A stretch of DNA of 64,000 nucleotides from Serratia nevei (GCF_024160145.1 NZ_JAMYWQ010000005.1:113887-177886), one strand, 5' to 3'. Shown: positions 48,681 to 58,882, numbered from the stretch's first letter. Translations and numbers: made by a program. The notes: generated by a model not told the origin, from the sequence alone.

Positions 48681-50513
48681 TTACAGCTTGTCGAGCAGCT
48701 TTTTCAGATCCTGGCCTTCGCGCGAATCCTTGTTCTTTTCAGCCCACTTGTTCAACGCATCCTTGGCCCGATCCTGCAGCGTTTTGCGCAGCACCTGATC
48801 GACCTGCAATTGGTAATTCAGCCGTTGCCACGGCCCGTAGACGCGCAGCGGGATCGGCGTCTTCTGCAGTTGTTCGATCAGCTCGCCGCGGCCTTGCCAA
48901 CCGCCGGTGACGCGCACATTGAGCGCCATGTCACACTGTTTGCCCGGCATATTGATGCTGCCGGCACCGGTCAGCGCCAGCAATGGCGAATCCGCCGTCA
49001 GGCCGCTGAGCGTGATCGTGCCCTGGCTCAGGCTGGCCTGCGCCGACACGCTTTTGACTTCGGTATAGCGCTGATAGCTGTCTTGCCCGCGCACGCTGTT
49101 ATCATTGCGCGTCACCGCCTGCTGGATCAGTTGCTGAATGTTCAGGCCGTGCAGTTGAGCATCCTGCATCGCCAACTGCGCCGTACCGCGCCAGCGGCGT
49201 TCAAAGGACTGCGGCGCCAGGCGATCGCCGGTCAAATCGCCTTTCATGCTGAATTTGCCGGTCAACATCTGCGGCATATCGAATGCTTTGAGCACCGTGC
49301 CCAGCTCAACCTGGTTCAGCGTCGGCTGCACGTTTATCACCACTTTATTACCGCGCGCGTCCAGCGATCCCGGCAAGGAGAAATCACCGCCGGTCAATTG
49401 CCCGGCAAGTTTATGCAGCGTCAGCAGGCCGCGTTGATTATCTGCCGCGACGGCCAACTGGGTGACGTTCATACCGCGATAGGTCAACTGCGCCGCCTGC
49501 AGATTCAACTGCGCATTGAAATCGCGCAGCGCCTCTAAATTCTGCTGCCGATCGTCAACCTGGCTGGCGATCACCGGCGCGGCGGTCACGGCGGGCTGCT
49601 CGGTGGCATTGCTGCTGGATTGCCAACCGGAAAGCGCGTCGAGATCGAGGTTGGCCGACTTGAGGTTCACCACATAATCGGGCACCGCCCCCAGGCTGGC
49701 GCTGATATCGCCGGTCAACTGGCTGTTATTGGCGCTGACGTTCAGCTGGCTGACGGCAATCTGCGCCGGCGTCTGCTGGTAGACCACCTGTGCATTGCCC
49801 TCCCCCTGAATGCCGCCATTCAGAATATCCGCGCCCGCCAGTTGATAATTGAACCGGGTTACCTTGGTGCCGATCTGACGTGGGAACTGCTGCAAATCGA
49901 CATTGGCCGCCATGCTGAAAGTCAGGTCGCGCTGATCGCGGTTGACCCGGCTGGAAAGCTCCAGCTGCACCTGCCGTTTTGCCGTCTGCTGCAGGGTGAG
50001 ATTGATGTCCCGCACATTGATTTGCTCATTGTCGGCGCGCTGCCAAATCAGCAGGCTATCAACAATCTGCAGGTTATCGATGTCGAACTTCCAGGACGCG
50101 TCTGCCGCGTCAGCGCCGCTGCCGGCCGGCGCGATCGGCGCGTCTACCTGCGAGTGTTCTTCGCTGTCCGGCGTCAGGCGAATAACGGCGTTTTTCAGCA
50201 TCACCTGTTTCACAAACAGCTGATGCGACAGCAGCGGCAGCAGTTTGACGTCGAGGCGCATGTTTTCCGCACTCACCACCGGCGTCTCGGCGCCTGGCGC
50301 GGTCAGCGTCATGCGCCCGGCCAAAATGCTGAGCTGCGGCCAGATATGCCAACGCAGATCGCCTTCGAGCGTCAGTTGATAGCCACTCTTCTGCTCGACC
50401 TTTTTGACCATGTAACCGCGAAAATCATTCGGATTCACCAGCAGGACCAGCGCGGACATCCCCGCCACCACGACCACCAGTAAAATCGCCAACGTCGTCA
50501 GTAATCTTCTCAT
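48681..50513 (-). CDS. asmA: AsmA: envelope biogenesis protein of the AsmA family
   Basis: AsmA proteins are anchored in the inner membrane by one N-terminal helix (here residues 4-25, LLTTLAILLVVVVAGMSALVLL) and span the periplasm as a lipid-binding groove; AsmA affects outer-membrane assembly and phospholipid balance. The 610-aa length, the start MRRLLTTLAI, FRGYMVKKVEQKSGY and the C-terminal LRKTLQDRAKDALNKWAEKN fit the E. coli protein. AGAGGGTGG precedes the ATG. It follows dcd by 44 bp, probably in one unit with udk-dcd. Confidence 0.95.
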   Translation of the reverse strand: MRRLLTTLAILLVVVVAGMSALVLLVNPNDFRGYMVKKVEQKSGYQLTLEGDLRWHIWPQLSILAGRMTLTAPGAETPVVSAENMRLDVKLLPLLSHQLFVKQVMLKNAVIRLTPDSEEHSQVDAPIAPAGSGADAADASWKFDIDNLQIVDSLLIWQRADNEQINVRDINLTLQQTAKRQVQLELSSRVNRDQRDLTFSMAANVDLQQFPRQIGTKVTRFNYQLAGADILNGGIQGEGNAQVVYQQTPAQIAVSQLNVSANNSQLTGDISASLGAVPDYVVNLKSANLDLDALSGWQSSSNATEQPAVTAAPVIASQVDDRQQNLEALRDFNAQLNLQAAQLTYRGMNVTQLAVAADNQRGLLTLHKLAGQLTGGDFSLPGSLDARGNKVVINVQPTLNQVELGTVLKAFDMPQMLTGKFSMKGDLTGDRLAPQSFERRWRGTAQLAMQDAQLHGLNIQQLIQQAVTRNDNSVRGQDSYQRYTEVKSVSAQASLSQGTITLSGLTADSPLLALTGAGSINMPGKQCDMALNVRVTGGWQGRGELIEQLQKTPIPLRVYGPWQRLNYQLQVDQVLRKTLQDRAKDALNKWAEKNKDSREGQDLKKLLDKL

Positions 50514-50557
50514 GCCACCCTCTTGTCAACGCCACATCGACGGTGCATCCCGCGCCG

Positions 50558-51139
50558 TTAGTCCTTGTCGATTCGACTGGCGACAGCGCCCTGCTGATCG
50601 CGATATTTCGCGTCCTGCCGGCTGTTGTATGGCCGGGCCGCCGGGCCGGACAACGGCTCGAAGCTCAAGGCGCCGATCAGCATCCCCGGCCGCAGCGCCA
50701 GCGGCAGCTTGCCGGAGTTGTAAAACTCCAGCACGATGCGCCCATGCCAGCCCGGATCGATACGGTGCGCGGTCACGTGGACCATCAACCCCAAACGCGC
50801 CAGAGAAGAACGGCCATCGAGCCAGCCCACAAGATCGTTCGGCAGCGTCACGGATTCGAACGTCACCGCCAGGGCCAGTTCGCCGGGATGGAGGAAGAAC
50901 GCCTCGCCTTCCGGCAAGACAATCTCGTCACTCATCACGCGATCCAGCGCGGCGCTGACTTCATCTTTCGGCCCGCTAAGATCGATAAAAGGCGCAGTAT
51001 GGCCGCGGAACACGCGGAACTGATTGCCCAAACGGACATCTACTGTGGCCCCGTTGATGCGCTCAAGCGGCGGGCGCGGGGAGATCACCAGTTTCTCGCT
51101 ATCCAGCCAGGCTTCTATATCGCGGTCGCACAGTCTCAT
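50558..51139 (-). CDS. dcd: dCTP deaminase
   Basis: Dcd deaminates dCTP to dUTP, the main source of dUMP for thymidylate in enterobacteria. From the ATG at 51139 the protein is [16 protein letters not shown] and 193 aa, identical in length to E. coli Dcd; the six extra codons upstream are not part of the family. It shows [47 protein letters not shown] and [15 protein letters not shown], which form the trimer active site. Confidence 0.97.
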   Translation of the reverse strand: MRLCDRDIEAWLDSEKLVISPRPPLERINGATVDVRLGNQFRVFRGHTAPFIDLSGPKDEVSAALDRVMSDEIVLPEGEAFFLHPGELALAVTFESVTLPNDLVGWLDGRSSLARLGLMVHVTAHRIDPGWHGRIVLEFYNSGKLPLALRPGMLIGALSFEPLSGPAARPYNSRQDAKYRDQQGAVASRIDKD

Positions 51140-51229
51140 GTCTTTCTTCTCCATCAAAACGCGTTACTAAACAAAAATTGCCACACAACGGGCGAAAGGT
51201 CTACGCCGGGGTGCAAATAGTTGGCCACC

Positions 51230-51253
51230 GGCCGGAAATGCACATTTCCGGCC
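51230..51253 (-). terminator. Perfect 11-bp hairpin after udk
   Basis: GGCCGGAAATG (51230-51240) pairs with CATTTCCGGCC (51243-51253) across a two-base loop, 11 bases past the udk stop. It has no T-tract, so it may act as an attenuator or RNA stabiliser between udk and dcd. Confidence 0.65.
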
Positions 51254-51264
51254 ATTACGCGGCA

Positions 51265-51906
51265 TTATTCAAAGAATTGGCTGATTTTGGCTTTCAGAAT
51301 ATCGATCGCGATGCGGTTCTTGCCGCCGCGCGGGACGATGATATCGGCGTATTGTTTGGAAGGTTCAATAAACTGCAGGAACATCGGGCGCACGGTTTTC
51401 TGGTATTGCGCCATCACCGAATCCATCGAGCGGCCGCGCTCGTTGACGTCGCGCTTCATGCGGCGCATCAGGCAGATATCCAGCGGCGTGTCGACAAAGA
51501 TCGAGAAGTTCATCTCCTGGCGCAAACGGATATCCGTCAGCAACAAGATCCCTTCCAGGATGATCACTTTTTTAGGTTCCAGGTGGACGGTTTCTTTCTT
51601 GCGCGTGTGCTCGGTGTAGCTGTAAAGCGGCAGTTCGATCGCCTTGCCGGCCTTCAGCATCTGCAAATGCTGGAACAGCAGGTTGTGATCCATGGCGCTC
51701 GGGTGGTCATAGTTGGTTTTGACCCGTTCTTCCATGGTCAGGTGAGTCTGGTCTTTATAGTAACTGTCTTCTGGAATAACGCCGATGTGCTCATCGCCGA
51801 CTTGCTCACGGAGTTCACGGTACAACGTGCTGGCGATAAGGCTTTTTCCGGAGGCAGATGCGCCAGCTATACCAATAATGACGCACTGATGCGGATTGTC
51901 AGTCAT
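51265..51906 (-). CDS. udk: Uridine/cytidine kinase
   Basis: Udk phosphorylates uridine and cytidine (GTP-dependent) in pyrimidine salvage. The ATG at 51906 gives 213 aa, the E. coli length, starting [22 protein letters not shown] with the P-loop at about residues 15-22; an upstream frame adds 27 unrelated residues. [34 protein letters not shown] and [20 protein letters not shown] are family landmarks. It lies upstream of dcd in the same direction, as in E. coli. Confidence 0.97.
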   Translation of the reverse strand: MTDNPHQCVIIGIAGASASGKSLIASTLYRELREQVGDEHIGVIPEDSYYKDQTHLTMEERVKTNYDHPSAMDHNLLFQHLQMLKAGKAIELPLYSYTEHTRKKETVHLEPKKVIILEGILLLTDIRLRQEMNFSIFVDTPLDICLMRRMKRDVNERGRSMDSVMAQYQKTVRPMFLQFIEPSKQYADIIVPRGGKNRIAIDILKAKISQFFE

Positions 51907-52138
51907 AAAATTAAAGACCTGATTTCGTAATGTGAAGGGGGGAACTAAAACGCGACAATTATAGGGAGTCGGCGGGGTTTGCGCCACTGTATATTGCGCG
52001 GCTGCGCTGCGAATTCAGGCTATCGCGCCCTAACGGCCATGCGGCATTTTAAGAATCTCACGGCTAGGGCAATGGGCGGCAACAGGTTACACTCCCGAGC
52101 TGACTTATGCTCCCCGCAGCCTTTCATCGGAGATTGAT

Positions 52139-52768
52139 GTGCTGGATTGGTATTTCCTGACTTTTTTTGGCGACAGCATGCTGCTGCTGCCCTGCGCGCT
52201 GATTCTTTTTTTGTTGCTGTTAATCTCTCCCGCCACCCGCGCGGCGGGCTGGCAGTGGGCGCTGCTCTTCGGCTTCACCGGTGGGGTGGTCTGCCTGTCC
52301 AAACTGGCCTTTATGGGCTGGGGCATCGGCAGCGAGCGCTATGATTTCACCGGATTCAGCGGCCATTCGGCGCTCGCCGCCAGCATCTGGCCACCGCTGC
52401 TCTGGGCATTGGCCGGCCGATTTTCCCACCCGGTGCGCAGCATCGCTTTGCTGACCGGCTGGATATTGCCTTTCACCATCGGCGTGTCGCGGCTGGAAAT
52501 TCGCGTGCACTCGGTATCCGAGGTGCTCGGCGGGCTGATTCTGGGCTACCTGGCCAGCGCGCTGTTTCTGTGGTTGCAGCGCAATAAAACGCGTCCGCAT
52601 CTCTCGTGGCCGCAATTCGTCATCGCACTGGCCTTGCCGTTGGCGCTGATGGGGCAGCGGCAGCCGGCTCCGACCCAGGGATTGCTGGAGCATATCGCCA
52701 AAACGCTGGCGCAAATCGAACGTCCTTATACCCGTGCGGATTTGCACAACCCTACCCGCATCCCATAA
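52139..52768 (+). CDS. PAP2-family membrane phosphatase
   Basis: The 209-aa protein has five to six helices and weakly preserved PAP2 motifs: FSGHSALAAS (motif 2, catalytic His) and GVSRLEIRVHSVSEVLGG (motif 3). In motif 3 the usual last Asp is Glu. Motif 1 is poor (only LSKLAF), so activity is uncertain. Such enzymes dephosphorylate isoprenyl or lipid phosphates, for example undecaprenyl pyrophosphate. The start is a GTG with GGAGATTGAT before it. It is read divergently from udk and converges on mrp. Confidence 0.82.
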   Translation: MLDWYFLTFFGDSMLLLPCALILFLLLLISPATRAAGWQWALLFGFTGGVVCLSKLAFMGWGIGSERYDFTGFSGHSALAASIWPPLLWALAGRFSHPVRSIALLTGWILPFTIGVSRLEIRVHSVSEVLGGLILGYLASALFLWLQRNKTRPHLSWPQFVIALALPLALMGQRQPAPTQGLLEHIAKTLAQIERPYTRADLHNPTRIP

Positions 52769-52771
52769 AAA

Positions 52772-52793
52772 AACCCGGCGCCTGAGCCGGGTT
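52772..52793. terminator. Shared terminator between the PAP2 gene and mrp
   Basis: AACCCGGC (52772-52779) pairs with GCCGGGTT (52786-52793). The A7 tract on the left becomes a T-run for minus-strand mrp transcripts; for the plus-strand gene the tail is weaker (TTCTT). It probably works in both directions. Confidence 0.9.
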
Positions 52794-52813
52794 CTTGCAT
52801 TGCCATGGGCAGA

Positions 52814-53926
52814 TTACAGCGCGCGGAACGCGATCTCCGTCGGGATCGCCTCACCCTGCCAATACATCTGCGCGGCCACGCGGCCGGCGAGCTGGCGATA
52901 CATCTCGGCGAACTCGCTGTCCGGGCGGCTGATCACCGTCGGCGCACCGCGATCCAGGTCTTCGCGCAGCGAGATATGCAGCGGCATCTGCCCCAGCAGA
53001 CGGCTGTGGTATTTCTGCACCAGCTTCTCGGCGCCGCCGGTGCCGAAGATCGGCTCATGGTGGCCGCAGTTGCTGCAGATGTGCACGCTCATGTTCTCTA
53101 CGATACCCAATACCGGCACATGCACTTTCTCGAACATCACGATGCCCTTGGCGGCGTCCAGCAAGGCAATATCCTGCGGCGTGGTGACCACCAGCGCGCC
53201 GGTCACCGGAATGTTCTGCGACAGCGTCAGCTGAATGTCGCCGGTGCCCGGCGGCATGTCCAGCACCAGGTAATCCAGATCCGGCCACAGCGTATCTTGC
53301 AGCAGTTGCATCAGCGCCTTGCTGGCCATCGGGCCGCGCCACACCATCGCGTTGTCGTCGGTCACCAGATAACCGATGGAGTTGGTCGCCAGGCCGTGCG
53401 CCACGATCGGCGCCATGTGCTGCCCGTCCGGCGAGGTTGGCCGTTCATGTTCGGTGCCTAGCATGTTGGGGATCGACGGGCCGTAAATGTCGGCGTCCAG
53501 AATGCCGACCTTAGCCCCTTCGGCGGCCAGCGCCAGCGCCAGGTTCACGGCGGTGCTGGATTTCCCCACCCCGCCCTTGCCGGAGCTGACGGCGATGATG
53601 TTGCGCACGCCTTTGATGCCGGCCTGGCCGTTGGCGCGCTTCAGCGTCGTGATGTCGTGTTTCAGCTTCCAGTCGATGGCGGAAGCGCCGGTCACGCGCA
53701 GCAACTCGGGGCCGACGCTCGCCTGCAGCGCGTCAAAGCCGCTCTGCCAGGCAAACGGCATCGTCAGTTCGATATGCAGCACATCGTCCAGCAACGCGCA
53801 GTGATGAATGGCCTTCAGCGCAGTCAGATTGTTTTTCAACGTCGGGTGTTCAAAGGCGGCCAGTACACCGGTCACCAGGGCGCGCAGAACTTCGGGGTTG
53901 GTCTGCTCAGGGGATTTAGCGTTCAT
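52814..53926 (-). CDS. mrp: Mrp/ApbC: iron-sulfur cluster carrier ATPase
   Basis: Mrp (370 aa from the ATG at 53926, with AAGGAG upstream) is a P-loop scaffold that carries Fe-S clusters. It has an N-terminal DUF59-type domain, the deviant Walker A SSGKGGVGKSST (about residues 112-123), DADIYGPSIPNMLG, DMPPGTGDIQLT and the CxxC pair in HICSNCGHHEP (about 284-287). The frame is open for 56 more codons upstream but these overlap metG and lack family similarity. Its divergent position to metG is as in E. coli. Confidence 0.96.
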   Translation of the reverse strand: MNAKSPEQTNPEVLRALVTGVLAAFEHPTLKNNLTALKAIHHCALLDDVLHIELTMPFAWQSGFDALQASVGPELLRVTGASAIDWKLKHDITTLKRANGQAGIKGVRNIIAVSSGKGGVGKSSTAVNLALALAAEGAKVGILDADIYGPSIPNMLGTEHERPTSPDGQHMAPIVAHGLATNSIGYLVTDDNAMVWRGPMASKALMQLLQDTLWPDLDYLVLDMPPGTGDIQLTLSQNIPVTGALVVTTPQDIALLDAAKGIVMFEKVHVPVLGIVENMSVHICSNCGHHEPIFGTGGAEKLVQKYHSRLLGQMPLHISLREDLDRGAPTVISRPDSEFAEMYRQLAGRVAAQMYWQGEAIPTEIAFRAL

Positions 53927-54085
53927 CCCGGCTCCTTGATTTTGAATGGGTAGCTTCCGGCTAAGCATATCAGAACTGCCCGGCGGCTGGCGCGTATAAC
54001 CTGTAAGAAACCGCCCTAGCAGCGAAGGGCGCGATCGGTTAACATCGAAGGCCCTTTTATTCATTACAGAAAGCAAGTTCTCACT

Positions 54086-56113
54086 ATGGCTCAAGTCGCG
54101 AAAAAATTATTGGTGACGTGCGCGCTACCGTACGCAAATGGTTCCATCCATCTCGGCCACATGCTCGAGCACATCCAGGCGGATATCTGGGTGCGTTACC
54201 AACGAATGCGCGGCCACGAAGTGCATTTCATCTGCGCGGACGACGCGCACGGCACGCCGATCATGCTGAAAGCGCAGCAGCTGGGTGTGAAACCGGAAGA
54301 AATGATCGCGGAGATGAGCCAGGAGCACCAACAGGATTTCGCCGGCTTTGGCATCAGCTATGACAACTACCATTCGACCCATAGCGATGAAAACCGTGAG
54401 CTGTCCACCCTGATTTACAGCCGCCTGAAAGAAAACGGTTTTATCAAGAACCGCACCATTTCTCAGCTGTACGATCCGGAGAAAGGCATGTTCCTGCCGG
54501 ATCGCTTCGTGAAGGGCACCTGCCCGAAATGCAAATCGCCGGATCAGTACGGCGACAACTGCGAAGTGTGCGGCGCCACCTACAGCCCGACGGAACTGAT
54601 CGATCCGAAGTCCGTGGTTTCCGGCGCAACGCCGGTGATGCGTGACTCCGAGCACTTCTTCTTCGACCTGCCGGCCTTCAGCGAAATGCTGCAGGCGTGG
54701 ACGCGCTCCGGCGCGCTGCAAGAGCAAGTGGCGAACAAGATGCAGGAGTGGTTCGAATCCGGCCTGCAGCAGTGGGACATCTCCCGCGATGCGCCTTACT
54801 TCGGCTTCGAGATCCCGGATGCGCCGGGCAAATACTTCTACGTCTGGCTGGACGCGCCGATCGGCTACATGGGCTCCTTCAAGAACCTGTGCGACAAGCG
54901 TGGCGATCTGAACTTCGACGAGTTCTGGCGCAAAGACTCCGCCACCGAGCTGTATCACTTTATCGGCAAGGACATCGTCTACTTCCACAGCCTGTTCTGG
55001 CCGGCGATGCTGGAAGGCAGCAACTTCCGCAAACCGACCAACCTGTTCGTGCACGGCTATGTGACGGTGAACGGCGCCAAGATGTCCAAATCGCGCGGCA
55101 CCTTCATCAAGGCCGGCACCTACCTGCAGCATCTGGACGCCGACTGCCTGCGCTATTACTACGCCGCCAAGCTCTCTTCGCGCATTGATGACATCGATCT
55201 CAATCTGGAAGACTTCGTGCAGCGCGTGAACGCCGACATCGTCAACAAGGTAGTGAACCTGGCTTCGCGCAACGCCGGCTTTATCAACAAGCGCTTCGGC
55301 GGCAAGCTGGCCGACAGCCTGGCCGATCCGGCGCTGTACCAGACCTTCGTCGACGCGGCGCAGAGCATCGCCGAGGCTTACGCCGGCCGCGAGTTCAGCC
55401 GCGCGATCCGCGAGATCATGGCGCTGGCCGATTTGGCCAACCGCTACGTGGATGAGCAGGCACCTTGGGTGGTGGCAAAGGAAGAGGGCCGCGACGCCGA
55501 TCTGCAGGCCATCTGCTCGATGGGCATCAACCTGTTCCGCGTGCTGATGACTTACCTGAAGCCGGTGCTGCCTTCGCTGACCGAACGCGCCGAAGCGTTC
55601 CTCAACGCAGAGCTGAGCTGGGACGCCATTCCGCAGCCGCTGCTGGGCCATCAGGTCAACGCGTTCAAAGCGCTGTTCAACCGCATCGATCTGGACAAGG
55701 TCAGCGAGATGGTCAACGCCTCGAAGGAAGACATGGCCGCCGCCAAGCCGGTGACCGGTCCATTGGCCGACGATCCGATCCAGGAAACCATCACCTTCGA
55801 CGACTTCGCCAAGGTGGACATGCGCATCGCTCTGATCAAGAGCGCCGACTTTGTCGAAGGCTCCGACAAGCTGCTGAAGCTGCAGTTGGATCTGGGCGGC
55901 GAATCGCGCCAGATCTTCTCCGGCATTCGCTCCGCTTACCCGGATCCGAAAGCGCTGGAAGGCCGTCTGACCATCATGGTCGCCAACCTGGCACCGCGTA
56001 AAATGCGCTTCGGCGTTTCGGAAGGCATGGTGATGGCTGCAGGCCCTGGCGGGAAAGAGATCTTCCTGCTGAGCCCGGACAGCGGCGCACAGCCAGGCAT
56101 GCAGGTCAAGTAA
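54086..56113 (+). CDS. metG: Methionyl-tRNA synthetase
   Basis: MetG charges initiator and elongator tRNA-Met. The 675-aa protein has the HIGH-type motif [10 protein letters not shown] (about residues 20-29), the zinc knuckle CPKC...CEVC (about 145-162), [11 protein letters not shown] (KMSKS, about 332) and the C-terminal tRNA-binding domain ([11 protein letters not shown], about 577 onward) used for dimerisation. It is divergent from mrp. Length is normal (677 in E. coli). Confidence 0.98.
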   Translation: MAQVAKKLLVTCALPYANGSIHLGHMLEHIQADIWVRYQRMRGHEVHFICADDAHGTPIMLKAQQLGVKPEEMIAEMSQEHQQDFAGFGISYDNYHSTHSDENRELSTLIYSRLKENGFIKNRTISQLYDPEKGMFLPDRFVKGTCPKCKSPDQYGDNCEVCGATYSPTELIDPKSVVSGATPVMRDSEHFFFDLPAFSEMLQAWTRSGALQEQVANKMQEWFESGLQQWDISRDAPYFGFEIPDAPGKYFYVWLDAPIGYMGSFKNLCDKRGDLNFDEFWRKDSATELYHFIGKDIVYFHSLFWPAMLEGSNFRKPTNLFVHGYVTVNGAKMSKSRGTFIKAGTYLQHLDADCLRYYYAAKLSSRIDDIDLNLEDFVQRVNADIVNKVVNLASRNAGFINKRFGGKLADSLADPALYQTFVDAAQSIAEAYAGREFSRAIREIMALADLANRYVDEQAPWVVAKEEGRDADLQAICSMGINLFRVLMTYLKPVLPSLTERAEAFLNAELSWDAIPQPLLGHQVNAFKALFNRIDLDKVSEMVNASKEDMAAAKPVTGPLADDPIQETITFDDFAKVDMRIALIKSADFVEGSDKLLKLQLDLGGESRQIFSGIRSAYPDPKALEGRLTIMVANLAPRKMRFGVSEGMVMAAGPGGKEIFLLSPDSGAQPGMQVK

Positions 56114-56136
56114 CCGCGCCGGCCGCATAACATCGA

Positions 56137-56162
56137 GGGTCGAGCTTGCTCGGCCCTTTTTT
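56137..56162 (+). terminator. metG terminator
   Basis: GGGTCGAGC pairs with GCTCGGCCC (one mismatch) around TT, followed by six T residues, 24 bases past the metG stop: a good intrinsic terminator. Confidence 0.92.
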
Positions 56163-56336
56163 AATGCCTCAAACCCAACGTTATAAACAGTAAGAAAAAG
56201 TCATAACCGCTCTGATTCCCTCGCCTGCCACATCCCGCTATGATGCTTCGCAACAACAAATAGACGTCCAGACAGAAAGACTGCTATAACAGACCCTGAC
56301 CAGGATCGTTTCCCTGCTTTTTTGGAGCCTATAATA

Positions 56337-57404
56337 ATGAAAAACCTCAAGACTTCGCTGCTCGCCCTCAGCCTGCTGGCCGCCCTGCCGTTGCAGGCGG
56401 CGGAAAACGCCGCCGTGCCGGCCGCCATCGCCCAGCATCAGGGGCCGGTGCGCATCGCGGTGATCCGCAATCTCGGATCCGACGACAACACCACGCAATT
56501 TTTGGCAGGTGCCATTCAGGAAGGGCGCAAGCTGGGCTTCAAGGTGGACACCTTCCTCAGCAACGGCGACGACGCGCGCTTCCAGGACTTCGTCAACCAG
56601 GCTATCAGCCAGAAATATGACGGCATCATTCTCTCGCAGGGGCGAGCCCCCTATTCCACCGATCTGGTCAGACGCATCGCGGCGGCCGGCATCGCCGTCG
56701 CGGCTTTCGATACCGACGTCAGCGGCAGCGTTCCCGGCGTCACCGTCTCGCAGCAGGACGACGCTTCTCTGGCCAACGCCTCCTTCGGCCAGTTGGTGAA
56801 GGATTTCAACGGCCAGGCCAACATCATCAAGCTCTGGGTGGCCGGCTTCCCGCCGATGGAACGCCGCCAGGCCGCTTATCAGCAGCTGCTGAAACAGCAT
56901 CCGGGCATTCATGAGCTGGAATCGATCGGCGCAGTCTCTTCCGACGTACAGGGCGATACCGCCAACAAGGTGGGCGCGATATTGGCGAAATACCCGAAAG
57001 GCAAGATCGACGCCATCTGGGGCACCTGGGACGCCTTTACCCAGGGCGCTTACAAGGCTTTGAAAGAAAACGGCCGCACCGAAATCAAACTGTACAGCAT
57101 CGATATCTCCAACCAGGACTTGCAGCTGATGCGCGAAGCCGGCAGCCCGTGGCAGATCAGCGTGGCGGTGGATCCGAAACTTATCGGCGCAGTCAACCTG
57201 CGCCTGGTGGCCAACAAGATCGCCGGTGAAAGCACGCCGGACAGCTATCAATTTCAAGCGACGGTCATTCCACAGGCGCTGTTGCTGGCACAGCCGGGGC
57301 CGGTCAACGTCGCCGGGCTGGCGAAGATCATCCCCGGCTGGGGCAGCAGCAGCGACTTCGTTCAGCCGTGGTTCGCTACGCTGCAGGCCGAACACGGCAA
57401 ATAA
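56337..57404 (+). CDS. Periplasmic sugar-binding protein (type 1 periplasmic binding fold), orphan
   Basis: The 355-aa protein has a clear signal peptide (MKNLKTSLLALSLLAALPLQAAE) and the ribose/galactose-binding type fold: RIAVIRNLGSDDNTTQFLAGAIQEGRKLGF, YDGIILSQGRAPYSTDLVRRIAAAGIAVAAFDTDV and IDAIWGTWDAFTQGAYKALKE. The ATG at 56337 follows TTGGAGCC. It would deliver a small sugar-like ligand to an ABC importer or a sensor, but no permease or ATPase gene lies beside it. The ligand cannot be predicted. Confidence 0.85.
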   Translation: MKNLKTSLLALSLLAALPLQAAENAAVPAAIAQHQGPVRIAVIRNLGSDDNTTQFLAGAIQEGRKLGFKVDTFLSNGDDARFQDFVNQAISQKYDGIILSQGRAPYSTDLVRRIAAAGIAVAAFDTDVSGSVPGVTVSQQDDASLANASFGQLVKDFNGQANIIKLWVAGFPPMERRQAAYQQLLKQHPGIHELESIGAVSSDVQGDTANKVGAILAKYPKGKIDAIWGTWDAFTQGAYKALKENGRTEIKLYSIDISNQDLQLMREAGSPWQISVAVDPKLIGAVNLRLVANKIAGESTPDSYQFQATVIPQALLLAQPGPVNVAGLAKIIPGWGSSSDFVQPWFATLQAEHGK

Positions 57405-57535
57405 TGCTGTTTTTGACGAGGCTGCCGACGCAGCCTCTGTTTTTCAACTAATTATCGGCTTCCCCCTTCCGTCCCCGCCAAAATACGCTATGTTATCTGC
57501 ATCGCCCAATAACTGTATGCATAAACAGGTTTCGA

Positions 57536-58744
57536 ATGAAGGGATTCCCCTCGCTGATCAACGTGCTGCTGGCCAGTTCGCTGGTATTGACCATCGGTCG
57601 CGGCGTGACGCTGCCGTTCATCACCATCTACCTTACCGAACATTTCCAACTGCTGCCGAAGAGCGTGGGGGGGATCCTGGGCGTCAGCCTCGCCATTGGC
57701 ATCCTTGCCAGCCTGTACGGCGGCTATCTGGCAGACAAATTCAGCAAAAACCGCCTGATCCTGCTGTCGATTTTATTGTTTGCGCTGAGCTTCTTTGCCC
57801 TTCCCTGGATCCCGCGCCCCGGCGGCGCGATCGTGGTGCTGGCGATCCTGCATACCTGTTATTCGGTGCTGAGCATCACCATCAAAGCCTGCTTCGCCGA
57901 CTGGCTGCCGGTCGAGCTGCGCATTAAGGCCTTCTCAATCAACTACACGCTGGTCAACGTGGGTTGGGCGATCGGTTCTTCGCTCGGCGTTCTGGTGGCC
58001 GGCCTTAATCCGCTGCTGCCATTTTACCTGTCGGGCGGATTGGCGCTGGCGACGGTGGCGGCGCTGAGCCTGCGCTTGCGCGGCCGGGAACAGCGCCCAA
58101 CGCCAACCGCGCCGGCTGCGCTGCCCAACTTCCGTCAGACGCTGACCATCTTGCAGAGCGATCGGCGGCTGATCTACTTTACCCTCGGCAGCACTCTGGG
58201 CGCGGTGGTGTTCGGTCAGTTCACCGGCTATCTGTCGCAGTACCTGATCACCGTCTCCAGCGCCGAGTTCGCCTACAAAATCATCGGGCTGGTGATGATC
58301 GTCAACGCCGGCATCGTCATCGCCCTGCAATACCTGCTCAGCCGCGGCATGCGCCAGGAAAACATGCTGCGCTGGCTGGCGCTGGGCACGCTATTTTTCA
58401 TCGTCGGGCTGCTCGGTTTTATGATGGCCGGCCAGGCAGTCTGGCTGTGGCTGGCGGCGATGGCGGTGTTTACCCTGGGTGAGATCATCGTTATTCCGGT
58501 GGAATACATGTTCATCGACTTTATCGCGCCGCCGCACCTGAAAGGCAGCTACTATGGGGTACAGAACCTCAGCGCGCTGGGCGGCGCCATCAACCCGGTG
58601 CTGTGCGGGATGCTGCTCAGCTATGCCGCGCCGCCGTTGATGTTCGTGATGCTGATCGTTTGCGCGCTGCTCAGCCTGCTGTTTTTCTTCCTCGGCCACC
58701 GGCTGGCAGAACACGCGGCGGCAACCGCCGAGGACGCGCGCTGA
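57536..58744 (+). CDS. MFS transporter, YdeE-like
   Basis: The 402-aa protein has about 12 helices and the MFS loop signature GGYLADKFSKNRLIL (about residues 61-75). The N-terminal TIGRGVTLPFITIYLTEHF, the IKAFSINYTLVNVGWAIGSSLG segment and EIIVIPVEYMFIDFIAPPHLKGSYYG resemble the enterobacterial drug or peptide exporter YdeE. It is probably a proton-driven exporter; the substrate is unknown. It is a single gene, 131 bp after the binding-protein gene. Confidence 0.87.
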   Translation: MKGFPSLINVLLASSLVLTIGRGVTLPFITIYLTEHFQLLPKSVGGILGVSLAIGILASLYGGYLADKFSKNRLILLSILLFALSFFALPWIPRPGGAIVVLAILHTCYSVLSITIKACFADWLPVELRIKAFSINYTLVNVGWAIGSSLGVLVAGLNPLLPFYLSGGLALATVAALSLRLRGREQRPTPTAPAALPNFRQTLTILQSDRRLIYFTLGSTLGAVVFGQFTGYLSQYLITVSSAEFAYKIIGLVMIVNAGIVIALQYLLSRGMRQENMLRWLALGTLFFIVGLLGFMMAGQAVWLWLAAMAVFTLGEIIVIPVEYMFIDFIAPPHLKGSYYGVQNLSALGGAINPVLCGMLLSYAAPPLMFVMLIVCALLSLLFFFLGHRLAEHAAATAEDAR

Positions 58745-58823
58745 TCCCGCAAGCAACAGCCGATGCGGGCTGTCAACCCGCCGATCGGGCATAGTGGCCA
58801 TAGCGAGAATTCATGGTGCGATC

Positions 58824-58839
58824 TGTGGCATGGCTCACA
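58824..58839 (+). promoter_or_regulatory. CRP-like site upstream of yohJ
   Basis: TGTGGCATGGCTCACA differs from the TGTGA-N6-TCACA consensus at one core base. A -10-like TATGAT follows at 58849-58854, which would place the site near -30; this is not a usual activator position, so either the start site is elsewhere or CRP represses. Confidence 0.5.
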
Positions 58840-58882
58840 GTTTAATTGTATGATGAATACGTCAGTTAAACGGGAAAAAACC

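Noticed and set aside
53927..54094. 56-codon N-terminal extension of Mrp
   Set aside because: It overlaps the metG start region and AAGGAG sits correctly before the ATG at 53926, giving the usual protein length.
54125..56128. A 667-codon open frame on the minus strand opposite metG
   Set aside because: It is a mirror of the GC-rich metG codons; its translation is rich in His, Arg, Gln and Val with no domain, and it lies fully inside a certain gene.
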